A DNA stretch of 41,851 nt from JBQTII01 sp052388275 (GTDB taxonomy: Bacteria > Actinomycetota > Actinomycetes > Sporichthyales > Sporichthyaceae), in the NCBI GenBank assembly GCA_052388275.1, contig JBQTII010000034.1, positions 1-41,851 on the forward strand, in the 5' to 3' direction. The position numbers were made by a program, and so were the translations under genes. A model generated the notes under the pieces. That model was not told the origin of the DNA, ran no database searches, and saw nothing but the letters and a program-made list of their open reading frames with translations. Shown here piece after piece: positions 8,360 to 16,200 of the stretch. Every line of letters starts with the position of its first letter. The first letter of the stretch is position 1.

Positions 8360-8788
8360 TCAGGGTCGGCGTCGCGGGATAACGGCGCGGAGGTTCGCCG
8401 TCATCCGCTCGAGGGTCTCCAGCATCGCCACAACCTCGGCGGGGTGCACGCCGTCGACGGTACGGGCCCGCAAGACGGCCACCGCGGCGGCGATCCGCGC
8501 CTGGGCCTCGGCGCCGTCCGCGGTCACGGTGTAGAGGTCCCCGTCAGTCTGGGCCCAGTCCCGGCGGACCAGGTCATCGACGACATCGGTCTGGGTCACC
8601 GCCGCCGCGACCCAGAAGGCGAGCATCGCCTCGGCGATCTCGGCGCGGGTGCGCGGGCGCTCGTGCAGCACCTCGAGCACCACCCAGTGCCGCCGGCGTA
8701 GGCCGTGGGTCGCCAGGGTGGCGTCGAGGGCCTGCTCGAAGAGCGTGTCCAGCGCCTTGACGCGGGAGGCGATCTCGCCCGCGCTCAC
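8360..8788 (-). CDS. MarR-like winged-helix regulator
   Basis: A 142-residue protein of MarR size and pattern: an N-terminal dimerisation helix (KALDTLFEQALDATLATHGL), then HWVVLEVLHERPRTRAEIAEAML as the start of the winged helix. A recognition-helix region (TQTDVVDDLVRRDWAQ), a wing (DGDLYTVTADGAEAQ) and a final long dimerisation helix follow. It starts with GTG 10 bases after the stop of the TetR gene upstream on the same strand, so the two are probably co-transcribed. The ribosome binding site is weak. Ligand and targets are unknown. Confidence 0.75.
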   Translation of the reverse strand: MSAGEIASRVKALDTLFEQALDATLATHGLRRRHWVVLEVLHERPRTRAEIAEAMLAFWVAAAVTQTDVVDDLVRRDWAQTDGDLYTVTADGAEAQARIAAAVAVLRARTVDGVHPAEVVAMLETLERMTANLRAVIPRRRP

Positions 8789-8798
8789 GTTCGAGTGT

Positions 8799-9407
8799 TC
8801 AGGGGGCCTTGCGCCCGGTCACCGCGAAATGCACCAGGCGGTAGGCCGCGGCCTTGGCCTCGGTGGCCTCCGCGCCCTTAGCCGTTGCGGCAGCGCTGAT
8901 CACTCCGACGAGGGCGGCGGCGTTCTTCTTGCCGTCGGCCGAGGCCGCGGCGATCGGAGCGCCGAGGTTGGACCGCAGCGTGGTGCGCACCTTCTTGTAC
9001 CGGGCGTCGCCCTCGGCGGCCGAGCTCTCGATCACGCGGATCACCGCACCGTTCGCGCGCACGAACGCGCCGATGCCGTCAACCAGCGCGGTGGCGGAGG
9101 CGCCACCGGCCTTGCCGGTCCAGCTCGCCCCCTTATTGAGGGTCTTGAGGCCCGCGGACTCCTTCGCGACGTCCTGCGCGAGCGCCAGCACGGCGGTCTC
9201 GACGTCGGCGAAGTACTGGTAGAAGGTCGCGGGCGACGTCCCGACCTCGGTGACCACGTCGGTCACGCGGATGTTGCGGTACGACTTCGAGGAGAGCAAC
9301 CCCGCCAGGGTCTCCAGGATTCGATCCCGGGTCGCGCGGGCACGAGTGCCGGCGACGCGCTGGTCGACGGTACGAAGGTTGACTTCCGGAGCGTCAGACT
9401 TGGCCAC
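8799..9407 (-). CDS. TetR family transcriptional regulator
   Basis: A 202-residue TetR regulator. The DNA-binding domain spans residues about 23-70 (TRDRILETLAGLLSSKSYRN, RVTDVVTEVGTSPATFYQYF, DVETAVLAL). The C-terminal domain is alanine-rich, with several basic segments. The start is GTG at 9407 with AAGGA eight bases upstream. It is the first gene of a two-gene unit with the MarR-like gene. A pair of unrelated regulator families in one transcript without an obvious target gene suggests control of genes elsewhere. Confidence 0.9.
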   Translation of the reverse strand: MAKSDAPEVNLRTVDQRVAGTRARATRDRILETLAGLLSSKSYRNIRVTDVVTEVGTSPATFYQYFADVETAVLALAQDVAKESAGLKTLNKGASWTGKAGGASATALVDGIGAFVRANGAVIRVIESSAAEGDARYKKVRTTLRSNLGAPIAAASADGKKNAAALVGVISAAATAKGAEATEAKAAAYRLVHFAVTGRKAP

Positions 9408-9579
9408 GTCTGCAATCCTTATCGCTAGATCTGACGAGTGATCACCAGCAGGGCTGATAATTGGCTGGGAACCGCCGCGCGTCGATGCGACGCAGCGTCA
9501 GTGCACGTTACCTCCTCTGCGGCGTACCCGCACGACCGCGGTCCACTCCTGGGGGATCCCGCCGTAACCTCGTCGGACC

Positions 9580-10350
9580 ATGACCAGACCCGCGCTCCTG
9601 GCCGCACTCGACGCGGCGGCCGCCGCAGGCCCGTTCTTCCACCTGGAGACCGACCTGCCATCGCGCCCGGCCGGTGTGGTCGCCGACGGCCCTGTCGTCG
9701 CCGGCGAGGCACCCACCTGGCGCCCGTTCAGTGAGCTGGTCACCGACCCCGCAATAGCCCGGGCCCGGATCAGGGCGATCCGGGCCGGCATCGCCGAGCG
9801 AGGGCGCCTGGACCCCGATTCCGTCCCGGGCCGCAGCGCTGCCTCGCTCGCGCACCTCGGCCTGGTTTCCCGCCTGGTCTCCCCGGTCCTCGGTGCCGCG
9901 ATCCTGGGGTGTGTAGTGCCGCAGCTGCGCAGCGCGGGGCTGTACTGGCGCGATGTGCTCGGCCCGGTGCCGCTGAGGGCTCCGCAGCTGGACGGCGTCG
10001 AGGTCAAGCCCGCCGATCCGGCGCGGATCGCCGACCTGCTGACCGTCGAGCTGCGGGCCGGTCCGGTGGCCGATCTCGGCGCGGCGATCGGGGCGGTGGG
10101 CGCGGTCTCGCCGAAGGTGCTGTGGGGCAATGTCGCCTCCGCGCTTGCCGGGGCCGCGCGGATGCTCGTCGCCGCGGGAGCAGATCCTGGCGTGCTCAGC
10201 GCGGTGCTCTCGCGCCTCCTCGCGCAGGGGCCGCTGACCGGCACCGGCGGGTATGTCGCCGGTGCGGGCTTCCGGCGCAATAGTTGCTGCCTGTATTACC
10301 GGGTACCCGGCGGTGGTTACTGCGGGGACTGCGTCCTGACGCCCCGCTGA
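9580..10350 (+). CDS. FhuF-like (2Fe-2S) siderophore-iron reductase family protein
   Basis: A 256-residue protein whose C-terminus has the FhuF signature: C236-C237, then ten residues, C248-x2-C251 (RRNSCCLYYRVPGGGY-CGDC). In FhuF these four cysteines bind an unusual 2Fe-2S cluster that reduces ferric siderophores in the cytoplasm. The rest matches the loose FhuF pattern, with an Ala/Leu-rich N-terminal part. ATG at 9580 has no convincing ribosome binding site; TAACCT at 9565-9570 would place transcription close to the ATG. It is convergent with cbtA and separated from it by a strong hairpin. No siderophore uptake genes are adjacent. Confidence 0.85.
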   Translation: MTRPALLAALDAAAAAGPFFHLETDLPSRPAGVVADGPVVAGEAPTWRPFSELVTDPAIARARIRAIRAGIAERGRLDPDSVPGRSAASLAHLGLVSRLVSPVLGAAILGCVVPQLRSAGLYWRDVLGPVPLRAPQLDGVEVKPADPARIADLLTVELRAGPVADLGAAIGAVGAVSPKVLWGNVASALAGAARMLVAAGADPGVLSAVLSRLLAQGPLTGTGGYVAGAGFRRNSCCLYYRVPGGGYCGDCVLTPR

Positions 10351-10356
10351 ACTCGG

Positions 10357-10416
10357 ACTTCTGCATGCGTGTCGGGCTTTCGAAGGGGCAAATAAGCCCG
10401 GGACACACTCAGAAGT
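10357..10416. terminator. Hairpin between convergent fhuF-like and cbtA genes
   Basis: An outer stem ACTTCTG (10357-10363) pairs with CAGAAGT (10410-10416). An inner stem GTGTC-GGGCTT pairs with AAGCCC-GGGACAC with a small bulge. It fills the 69-base gap between two convergent stops, so it can end both transcripts. There is no long T run. Confidence 0.65.
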
Positions 10417-10419
10417 TGG

Positions 10420-11286
10420 CTAATGGGCGGGGATCTCCTCTCGCGGCGCCGTCACCGGCCGCTCGCCGCCGGCCAGCAGCTTGTCGGCGAGCGGGGCGAA
10501 GATCACCGCAACGGCCGACCACAGCAGCAGGTGCATCCCGAGGGAGTACACCCGGAACTCGGCGAGCACGTCGGCCGGGAAGCCGGGAAAGACCAGATAG
10601 CCCTCGTCGTCGCGCAGCGGGCGCGGGGTCTCGGTGGCGTGCTCTGCGCCGGTCGCGGCGACATTCTCGGCCAGGTGCCCCAGTGGCGGGAACGCCGCCA
10701 TGATCACCGCGACGGCGGCGGTGAAGCCGGCGCCGGCCATCAGCGCGGCGTTCCAGGTGCCGAACCGCGGGCGCAGGCGCTGCCCCACCACGGTCGCGAC
10801 GACGGCCAGGATCACCGCGAGCAGCACCACGAGCAGGAACAGGCCGGTGCGGTCTCGGATGGTGTCGTCGGCGCTGGCTGCCGGGGGGCTCGCGGGGTAC
10901 TTCAGGAACGGGATCAGCGAGACCGTCACGAACCCTGCAGCGCCCAGCAGCAGGGCCAGCGGGCGCGGGCGGATCCGCCCAGTCCGCCCCAGGCACACGG
11001 CGTACGCGACGGCGAACAGCACCCCCATCGCGACGCCGAAGATCAGCATCCCGACACCGAGACCGGCGCCCGCCTGCATCCCGCGGCTGACCAGCGGCTC
11101 ACCGGAATCGGCCTCGACCGCGAATCCGGCGGCGGTGTCCAACGTGGCCTGGGCAGCGGCGCGCCCGTCCTCGTAGGCGATGGCCCGATCGATCAGCGGC
11201 TCGGCGAAGACCCGGGCGAACACGAACGCGAGCAGGCCTGCCAGCGCGCCGGCGAGCAGCCCGCGCAGGATGAGTTTCTTCTCCAT
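10420..11286 (-). CDS. cbtA: Cobalt transporter subunit CbtA
   Basis: A 288-residue membrane protein of the CbtA family, a predicted cobalt importer under B12 control. It opens with MEKKLILRGLLAGALAGLLA and has about five or six hydrophobic segments (AGLGVGMLIFGVAMGVLFAV, ALLLGAAGFVTVSLIPFLKY, LFLLVVLLAVILAVVATVVG, MHLLLWSAVAVIFAPLADKL). It contains the family region with conserved YPA-like and RD residues (FLKYPASPP, IRDRTG). The ATG at 11286 is preceded by GGAGGT eight bases away. It lies 20 bases downstream of cbtB, so the two form one transcript behind a cobalamin riboswitch. A longer in-frame reading would overlap cbtB in another frame and is rejected. Confidence 0.92.
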   Translation of the reverse strand: MEKKLILRGLLAGALAGLLAFVFARVFAEPLIDRAIAYEDGRAAAQATLDTAAGFAVEADSGEPLVSRGMQAGAGLGVGMLIFGVAMGVLFAVAYAVCLGRTGRIRPRPLALLLGAAGFVTVSLIPFLKYPASPPAASADDTIRDRTGLFLLVVLLAVILAVVATVVGQRLRPRFGTWNAALMAGAGFTAAVAVIMAAFPPLGHLAENVAATGAEHATETPRPLRDDEGYLVFPGFPADVLAEFRVYSLGMHLLLWSAVAVIFAPLADKLLAGGERPVTAPREEIPAH

Positions 11287-11306
11287 GGCGGTGTACCTCC
11301 GCGGCG

Positions 11307-11528
11307 TCAGTGGCAGGGGAACCCGAGGAAGTGTCGGGCGTCGTGCACGAACTCGTGCACGCCCTCGCCGGCGAACATCGCGACGGCGCCCTGGTCGGTG
11401 CCGATGAAGTAGTACATGAGCATCGCCAGCGCGGTGCTGCCGAGCAGCCAGGCCATGGCGGTGTGTTCGGCGACGACGAGCGGAGTCGCCGCGACCTCGG
11501 TGACCGGCGCGGAGTGAATGGCGCTCAT
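11307..11528 (-). CDS. cbtB: Cobalt transporter subunit CbtB
   Basis: A 73-residue protein with one membrane helix (MAWLLGSTALAMLMYYFIG) and the CbtB C-terminal histidine motif (GEGVHEFVHDARHFLGFPCH), thought to bind cobalt and feed the CbtA channel. ATG at 11528 follows AAGGAG. The reading frame extends further upstream, but that part is the riboswitch, not protein. It is the first gene of the cbtBA operon. Confidence 0.93.
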   Translation of the reverse strand: MSAIHSAPVTEVAATPLVVAEHTAMAWLLGSTALAMLMYYFIGTDQGAVAMFAGEGVHEFVHDARHFLGFPCH

Positions 11529-11564
11529 GGGTGGCTCCTTCGGGGATCGTGCGTCCCACTGGTG

Positions 11565-11715
11565 GGGCGGATCGACGGGAGAGCCGGAGCTCTGACTCGG
11601 TCCGTCGAGCCTGCCGACGGGCCTCACAGTGGCGCGACCGTGCCGGATTCCCACCGGCTTCCCCTGGCTCTCGCGCGGCCCCACCTTCTCAGGGGGGCGG
11701 ACCCTCGTCAAACCC
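11565..11715 (-). promoter_or_regulatory. Cobalamin riboswitch (adenosylcobalamin-type)
   Basis: Read on the minus strand, the leader of cbtB contains the B12-box pattern: AGGGGAAGCCGGTG, GGAATCCGGCACGG, then CGCGCCACTGTGAGG, followed by GTCAGAGCTCCGG. This matches the conserved core (A-GGGAA..GGTG..AATCC..GC.G.C....CCACTGT). A short hairpin, CCCAC-CA-GTGGG, lies between the aptamer and the AAGGAG of cbtB and could carry the switch at the level of translation. High cobalamin would turn off cobalt uptake. The ends are approximate. Confidence 0.9.
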
Positions 11716-11770
11716 CCGGGGGCGTACTCACCGGTGGCGGGCGCCGGGCGCGCGTGCGCATGATCAGCGC

Positions 11771-12595
11771 ATGGATGAATACCGCGCCGCCAACCTGGCC
11801 AACTGGGAGGACCGGGTCCCGATCCACGTTGCCCCCGGGGGTTACGACCTCGAGCGTTTCGAGGCTGACCCGTCGGCGCTCTCAGACGCCGTCGCCTACG
11901 ATCGCGAACGCCTCGGTGAGCTGAGCGGCCTGCGCGCAGTTCACCTGCAGTGCCACATCGGGACCGACACGGTCTCGCTGGCCCGGCTCGGTGCGAATGT
12001 CACCGGCGTGGACTTCTCGCCCTCGGCCCTGGCGGCGGCGGCGCAGCTCGCGGTGCGCGCCGGCGTGACGCTCGAGCTCGTCGAGTCCGAGCTCTACAGC
12101 GCCCCGCAAGCGTTGGCCGGACGGGCGTTCGACCTCGTGTACACCGGGATTGGCGCCCTGAACTGGCTGCCTGACATCAACGGCTGGGCCAGGGTGGTCG
12201 CTGCGCTGCTGGCGCCGGGCGGGCGGTTGTTCCTGCGCGAGGGTCATCCGATGCTGATGGCGCTCGAGGACGGTGAGAATGCCGGCGTCCTGGAGGTCCG
12301 GTATCCCTATTTCCAGACCGCGGAGCCGCTGCGCTGGGAGGAGGAGACCAGCTACGTCAATGTCGAGGAGAAGGTGGCGCACCCGGTGATCTACGACTGG
12401 GCGCATGGGCTCGGCGAAGTCGTGACGGCGGTGCTGGATGCCGGCCTGGCGGTCGAGACGCTTGTTGAGCATGACGAGTGCGAGTGGCAGGCTATCGCCT
12501 CGCTGGTGCCGACCTCGGGTGGGCGGTGGGCGCTGCCCGAGCGCCGCGAGCGGCTGCCGATGATGTACACCCTCATAGCGCGGGCGCCGTCCTGA
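11771..12595 (+). CDS. Class I SAM-dependent methyltransferase
   Basis: A 274-residue cytoplasmic methyltransferase. The SAM-binding start of the Rossmann fold is AVHLQCHIGTDTVSLARLGA, followed by VTGVDFSPSAL (motif I and acidic motif). FDLVYTGIGALNWLPDI is motif post-I/II and LLAPGGRLFLREGHP is motif III. Relatives act on small molecules; the substrate is unknown. ATG at 11771 has no ribosome binding site, so a leaderless start is likely. The frame is open further upstream but crosses the riboswitch antisense. It is followed by a hydrolase gene after 31 bases. Confidence 0.87.
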   Translation: MDEYRAANLANWEDRVPIHVAPGGYDLERFEADPSALSDAVAYDRERLGELSGLRAVHLQCHIGTDTVSLARLGANVTGVDFSPSALAAAAQLAVRAGVTLELVESELYSAPQALAGRAFDLVYTGIGALNWLPDINGWARVVAALLAPGGRLFLREGHPMLMALEDGENAGVLEVRYPYFQTAEPLRWEEETSYVNVEEKVAHPVIYDWAHGLGEVVTAVLDAGLAVETLVEHDECEWQAIASLVPTSGGRWALPERRERLPMMYTLIARAPS

Positions 12596-12626
12596 TCGAG
12601 GCGTCGAAGGTGCATAGAGTCGCGCC

Positions 12627-13526
12627 ATGGTCCGGCTGCCACGTCCCTTGATCCGCGCGGTGATGCCCGCGGTCCGCATGGTCACTCTCGACCCCGCGAC
12701 TCCCATAAAGGTGCGCCGGATCGGCACCGACCTCGTGGTGGGGACGTTGCCCGGCGCCCGCGGGGTGCGTAGCCGTCGCGGCGATCTCGGTGGCGTTCCC
12801 ACCACACGATTCGACCCCCCGAACATGACCCCGAGCCCGGCCGACGGGGTGCTCCTCTACTTTCACGGCGGTGGCTACGTGGTGGGATCGCCGCGCTCGC
12901 ACCGGCCGTTCTGTGAGCGCCTCGCCGCCGGCACCGGGCTCACGGTGCTGTCCCCGCACTACCGCCTGGCCCCCGAGCACCCGTTCCCGGCCGCGTTCGA
13001 GGACTGCCTCGCCCTTTATCGGGCGGCCCGCGCCGCCGGAACCCCGGCCGAGCGAATCACCCTCGCGGGTGACTCCGCCGGCGGCGGGCTCGCCCTCGCG
13101 GTCGCGATGGCCGCCCGCGATCTGGGCGAGCAGGTGCGCGCCCTCGCCCTGATGTGTCCGTTCGTCGACCTGGGCCCTGATGCGCTATGGCGTTCGGCCA
13201 TCAACGCCACCTGCCCGCTGCTGAAGGGTCCGTCGCTGATCGCCGACTTTGGCCGGCACTACGTAGGTGCGGACTGTGTGGACTGGCGCGCCTCCCCGAT
13301 CTACGGGGACTTCGCGGGCCTGCCGCCGCTGGTGGTGCACACCTGCTCCGAGGACCCCCTGCGCCCGGACGCACTACGCATGATCGACGCAGCGCAGAGC
13401 GCCGGGACCAAGGTCGAGCACACGGACTACTCGGGGCTGTGGCACGTCATCCACCTGCTCGCGAGCCTGTCCGCCGATGCCGACCGCGCAGTCAGCGACT
13501 TCGTCGACGCCGTGAACCGCACCTGA
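12627..13526 (+). CDS. HSL-type alpha/beta hydrolase (carboxylesterase/lipase)
   Basis: A 299-residue serine hydrolase of the hormone-sensitive lipase family. The oxyanion-hole motif is YFHGGGYVVGS (residues about 74-84). The nucleophile elbow is GDSAGGG near residue 149, with LSPHYRLAPEHPFPAA between them, as usual for the family. The acid/base residues fit ...CSEDPLRPDA and the late His of GLWHVIHLL. Relatives hydrolyse short acyl esters. It lies 31 bases after the methyltransferase on the same strand and may share its transcript. ATG at 12627 has no clear ribosome binding site. Confidence 0.9.
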   Translation: MVRLPRPLIRAVMPAVRMVTLDPATPIKVRRIGTDLVVGTLPGARGVRSRRGDLGGVPTTRFDPPNMTPSPADGVLLYFHGGGYVVGSPRSHRPFCERLAAGTGLTVLSPHYRLAPEHPFPAAFEDCLALYRAARAAGTPAERITLAGDSAGGGLALAVAMAARDLGEQVRALALMCPFVDLGPDALWRSAINATCPLLKGPSLIADFGRHYVGADCVDWRASPIYGDFAGLPPLVVHTCSEDPLRPDALRMIDAAQSAGTKVEHTDYSGLWHVIHLLASLSADADRAVSDFVDAVNRT

Positions 13527-13560
13527 GGCACCGCCAACTCGCCGCGCCCGATAGTGATCC

Positions 13561-13599
13561 GCCCTGCGTCGTGCCCCGGACAAGGCCGACGGGCAGGGC
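13561..13599. terminator. Hairpin between convergent genes
   Basis: GCCCTGC (13561-13567) pairs with GCAGGGC (13593-13599). It lies between the convergent hydrolase and small acidic protein genes. A terminator role is inferred from position; there is no T run. Confidence 0.45.
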
Positions 13600-13613
13600 A
13601 ACAGTGGGGCGGT

Positions 13614-13751
13614 TCAGCCGCCGTGGTGCGGGGGGCGCTGCTCGCGCAACCAGTCCTCGCGTGCCTCGCCGTCCTCGCGCACCTCGCCCCAGCCGGCATC
13701 GGATTCGTCGGCATTTCGCTCGGGGAGCGGCGGCTGGGGGTCGACGGCCAT
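13614..13751 (-). CDS. Small acidic actinobacterial protein
   Basis: A 45-residue protein starting MAVDPQPPLPERNADESDAG and ending RPPHHGG. It contains the DAGWGE motif followed by an acidic stretch and a C-terminal RPPH-type ending. I recognise this arrangement (proline-rich start, DxxDAGWGE, acidic linker, RPPHW/H) from small, unnamed proteins common in actinobacteria; no function is known. A much longer in-frame reading upstream is Ser/Arg-rich and crosses the hemerythrin remnant, so it is rejected. No strong ribosome binding site. Confidence 0.65.
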   Translation of the reverse strand: MAVDPQPPLPERNADESDAGWGEVREDGEAREDWLREQRPPHHGG

Positions 13752-13982
13752 GGGCTCAGTGTCACCCGGATTCCGGCCGGCTCCCAACTTCGGCCGGCCC
13801 GGAGCGCCCAGTAGCAGGCCCCGGTTCGTCGCCGAGGGGCGGCGGGCTGAGCGGGGTGTCGAAAGCCTCTGTGGAGGGAGCAACATCGGCCCCGACTTCG
13901 GTCGTGCGAGCGAAGGCGGCAAGAGCCGGGGCATGGCCGGGACCGCCCGGTCCAACAACTCCCACGGGCAACAGTCCGTGGG
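13752..13982. other. Intergenic stretch without a recognisable gene
   Basis: No frame here gives a protein I can recognise. The N-terminal half of a hemerythrin gene would be expected here, but its first iron-ligand helix is not found in any plus-strand frame, so it has probably been lost. Confidence 0.4.
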
Positions 13983-14357
13983 GTTCACGCGGTTGCCGAG
14001 GAGAAGGTCTTCTATCCGCAGTTGCTGCGGCGGGGACGACGGCGCGCAGGAGAAGACTTTCGACGCCATCGGGGACCACAACGACATCCGCGACGCTCTG
14101 CACGAAGCCGCCCGGCACGAGGTCGGCAGCGCGCCATGGTGGGAGGCCGTCGGTGCGGCGCGCGCCGCGAACACCGAGCACATGGGCGAGGAGGAAGACG
14201 AGGCGGTTGCGGATTTCCGCCGCCACGCCGACATGGCGCTGCGCGAGCGGCTCGGCCGGGAGTTCCTGGAGTTCAAGGCTCGCCACCCGGACCCGGGGGA
14301 AGTGGACACCTCAAGCCCCGATCCGCAGAGTACGTGGACGAGCACCAGAGCGCCTGA
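13983..14357 (+). pseudogene. Hemerythrin HHE-domain protein remnant (truncated, two frameshifts)
   Basis: The sequence encodes hemerythrin-like helices: VHAVAEEKVFYPQLLRR in frame 3, then DDGAQEKTFDAIGDHNDIRD...WWEAVGAARAANTEHMGEEED in frame 1, then EYVDEHQSA and a stop back in frame 3. A one-base gain near 14034 and a compensating change near 14325 explain this. The His/Glu iron ligands of helices 2-4 (HAVAEE, DHNDI, EHMGEEE) are still visible, but helix 1 is absent. Either decay of a small oxygen-, iron- or NO-sensing protein or two assembly errors are possible; loss of the N-terminus favours decay. Confidence 0.7.
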
Positions 14358-14409
14358 CGAACCACACGAGGGAAGGTGTGAGCGGGACCGGATCGGGCAG
14401 CGGTGCACT

Positions 14410-14895
14410 ATGACCAGAGAAGCAAACATTGCCACCCAGGAGCGCGCGGCCGCTCACCTCAACGCCGGCGAGATCGACGCGGGCGTCGACGCGCTGTTCG
14501 CGACGAACGCGGTCGACCACGACCCCGCGCCGGGACAACCACCGGGCAGGGAAGGTTTTCGGGCCTTCTTTCACGAACTGGCTGCCGCCTTCCCGGATGC
14601 TCAGCTCAAGCCCGCCGCGATGTCGGCCCACGAGGACACGGTCTGCCTCGCCTACACCCTCACCGGCACCCACAAGGGCCCCTTCCAGGGCATCGAGCCC
14701 ACCGGCAAGCAGATCTCGGTGCGCGGTCTGCAGATCGCGCGCTTCGAGAACGCGCAGATCGTGGAGCGTTGGGGGAGCACCGACGAACTCGGCATCATGC
14801 GCCAACTCGGCGTGATGGCGCCCGCCCCGGACTCGGACGAGCCGAGCCACGCGCGGGGCATGGTCGACTCGGTAATGGACAAGCTGCGCGGCTGA
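14410..14895 (+). CDS. SnoaL-like / ester cyclase family protein
   Basis: A 161-residue protein with the NTF2-like cone fold of SnoaL polyketide cyclases. Visible features are AAAHLNAGEIDAGVDALFATNAVDHD (helix and the D-H-D active-site region), GREGFRAFFHELAAAFPDAQ, then VCLAYTLTGTHKGPFQGI and KQISVRGLQIARFENAQIVERW. Such proteins are small hydrolases, isomerases or binding proteins; without a polyketide cluster the role is unknown. ATG at 14410 is chosen because the frame upstream belongs to the hemerythrin remnant. The ribosome binding site is poor. Confidence 0.8.
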   Translation: MTREANIATQERAAAHLNAGEIDAGVDALFATNAVDHDPAPGQPPGREGFRAFFHELAAAFPDAQLKPAAMSAHEDTVCLAYTLTGTHKGPFQGIEPTGKQISVRGLQIARFENAQIVERWGSTDELGIMRQLGVMAPAPDSDEPSHARGMVDSVMDKLRG

Positions 14896-15015
14896 TAGGC
14901 GGTAGCCGCTGGGCGCGCGGCGCGCGGGTTGGCGGCGGGGCCGACGTTTTGGGCGTAGTCCATCGGGCAGGCCGGAGCCACATTCTTTCGCGATCACCGA
15001 GCGGACGGCGAGCCG

Positions 15016-16200
15016 ATGCGCGCATTGACTTATCAGGGGAAGCGGGACGTTCGGGTCGAGGATGTGCCGGATCCGGTGATCTCCGAACCGACCGACGCGA
15101 TCATCAAGGTGACCTCCACCGCGATCTGCGGCTCGGACCTGCACCTGTACGAGGTGCTCGGGCCCTACCTCAAGGCTGGGGATGTCCTTGGCCACGAGAG
15201 CATGGGCATCGTCGAGGAGGTCGGGCGCGACGTCACCCACATCCGCGCCGGGGACCGGGTGGTCATCCCGTTCAACATCTCCTGCGGCAGCTGCTGGATG
15301 TGCAGCCGTCAGCTCTACGCGCAGTGCGAGACCACGCAGAACGTCGCGACCGGCAAGGGCGCGTCGTTGTTCGGTTACACCTCGCTCTACGGCTCCGTCC
15401 CGGGCGGGCAGGCCGAGTATCTGCGCGTGCCGCAAGCGCATTTCGGTCCGGTGAAGGTGCCCGGCGACTTTGCTGATGAGCGGCTCCTCTACGTCTCCGA
15501 CGTCGTGCCCACGGCATGGCAGGCGGTCGCGTATGCGGACGTCGACAAGGGCGGCACGCTCGCCGTGCTCGGGCTCGGTCCGGTGGGGCTGATGGCGGCA
15601 CGGATCGCGCTGCACCGCGGGGTGGAGCGCGTGATCGGGGTGGACCTGGTGCCCGAGCGGCTGGCCCGTGCCCGCGCCGACGGGATCGAGACCGTCGACT
15701 CCGCTGCCGTGGACGACGTCACCGCCGTGCTGCTGGAGCTGACCGACGGTCGCGGACCGGACGCGGTGATCGAGGCTGTCGGAATGGAGGCGCACGGCTC
15801 GACGATCGGCAAACTCGCGCACTCCGCGGTGGGCCTGCTGCCCGATGTCATCGCCAGACCGGTGATCGACAAGATGGCCATCGACCGGATGGACGCGTTG
15901 CACACCGCGGTGCGTTCGGTGCGCCGCGGCGGCACGGTGTCGGTCAGCGGGGTTTACGGCGGGGAGCTGGACCCGATGCCGATGATGGAGATGTTCGATC
16001 GCGGTGTCCAACTGCGGATGGGCCAGTGCCACGTGCACCGCTGGATGGACGAGCTGCTTCCGGTTGTCACCGCCGACGGCGACCCTCTCGGCCTGGAGGA
16101 TTTCGCCACCCACCGCTTACCGCTGGAACAAGCACCCGGCGCCTACGACATGTTCCAGAAGAAGACGGACGGCTGTTTCAAGGTGGTCCTCTCTCCGTGA
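15016..16200 (+). CDS. Zinc-dependent alcohol dehydrogenase (formaldehyde dehydrogenase-like MDR)
   Basis: A 394-residue medium-chain dehydrogenase oxidising an alcohol or aldehyde adduct with NAD(P). Catalytic zinc ligands are C38 (AICGSDLH) and H60-E61 (LGHESMG). The structural zinc site is C90-x2-C93-x2-C96-x7-C104. The Rossmann nucleotide site is VLGLGPVGLMAA near residue 183. The long insertions place it with the glutathione-independent formaldehyde dehydrogenase-like group. It is translationally coupled to the SDR gene: its TGA overlaps the next GTG. ATG at 15016 is chosen because it begins the family's standard MRALTY N-terminus. Confidence 0.92.
   Translation: MRALTYQGKRDVRVEDVPDPVISEPTDAIIKVTSTAICGSDLHLYEVLGPYLKAGDVLGHESMGIVEEVGRDVTHIRAGDRVVIPFNISCGSCWMCSRQLYAQCETTQNVATGKGASLFGYTSLYGSVPGGQAEYLRVPQAHFGPVKVPGDFADERLLYVSDVVPTAWQAVAYADVDKGGTLAVLGLGPVGLMAARIALHRGVERVIGVDLVPERLARARADGIETVDSAAVDDVTAVLLELTDGRGPDAVIEAVGMEAHGSTIGKLAHSAVGLLPDVIARPVIDKMAIDRMDALHTAVRSVRRGGTVSVSGVYGGELDPMPMMEMFDRGVQLRMGQCHVHRWMDELLPVVTADGDPLGLEDFATHRLPLEQAPGAYDMFQKKTDGCFKVVLSP

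Noticed and set aside
10420..11559. Extended reading of cbtA through cbtB
   Set aside because: The extension overlaps cbtB in a different frame and is Arg/His-rich; a good ribosome binding site precedes the internal MEKKLILRG start.
13750..14895. One long protein joining the hemerythrin remnant and the SnoaL-like gene
   Set aside because: The frame is open by chance; the first part has a frameshifted, truncated hemerythrin and the SnoaL-like domain has its own ATG.
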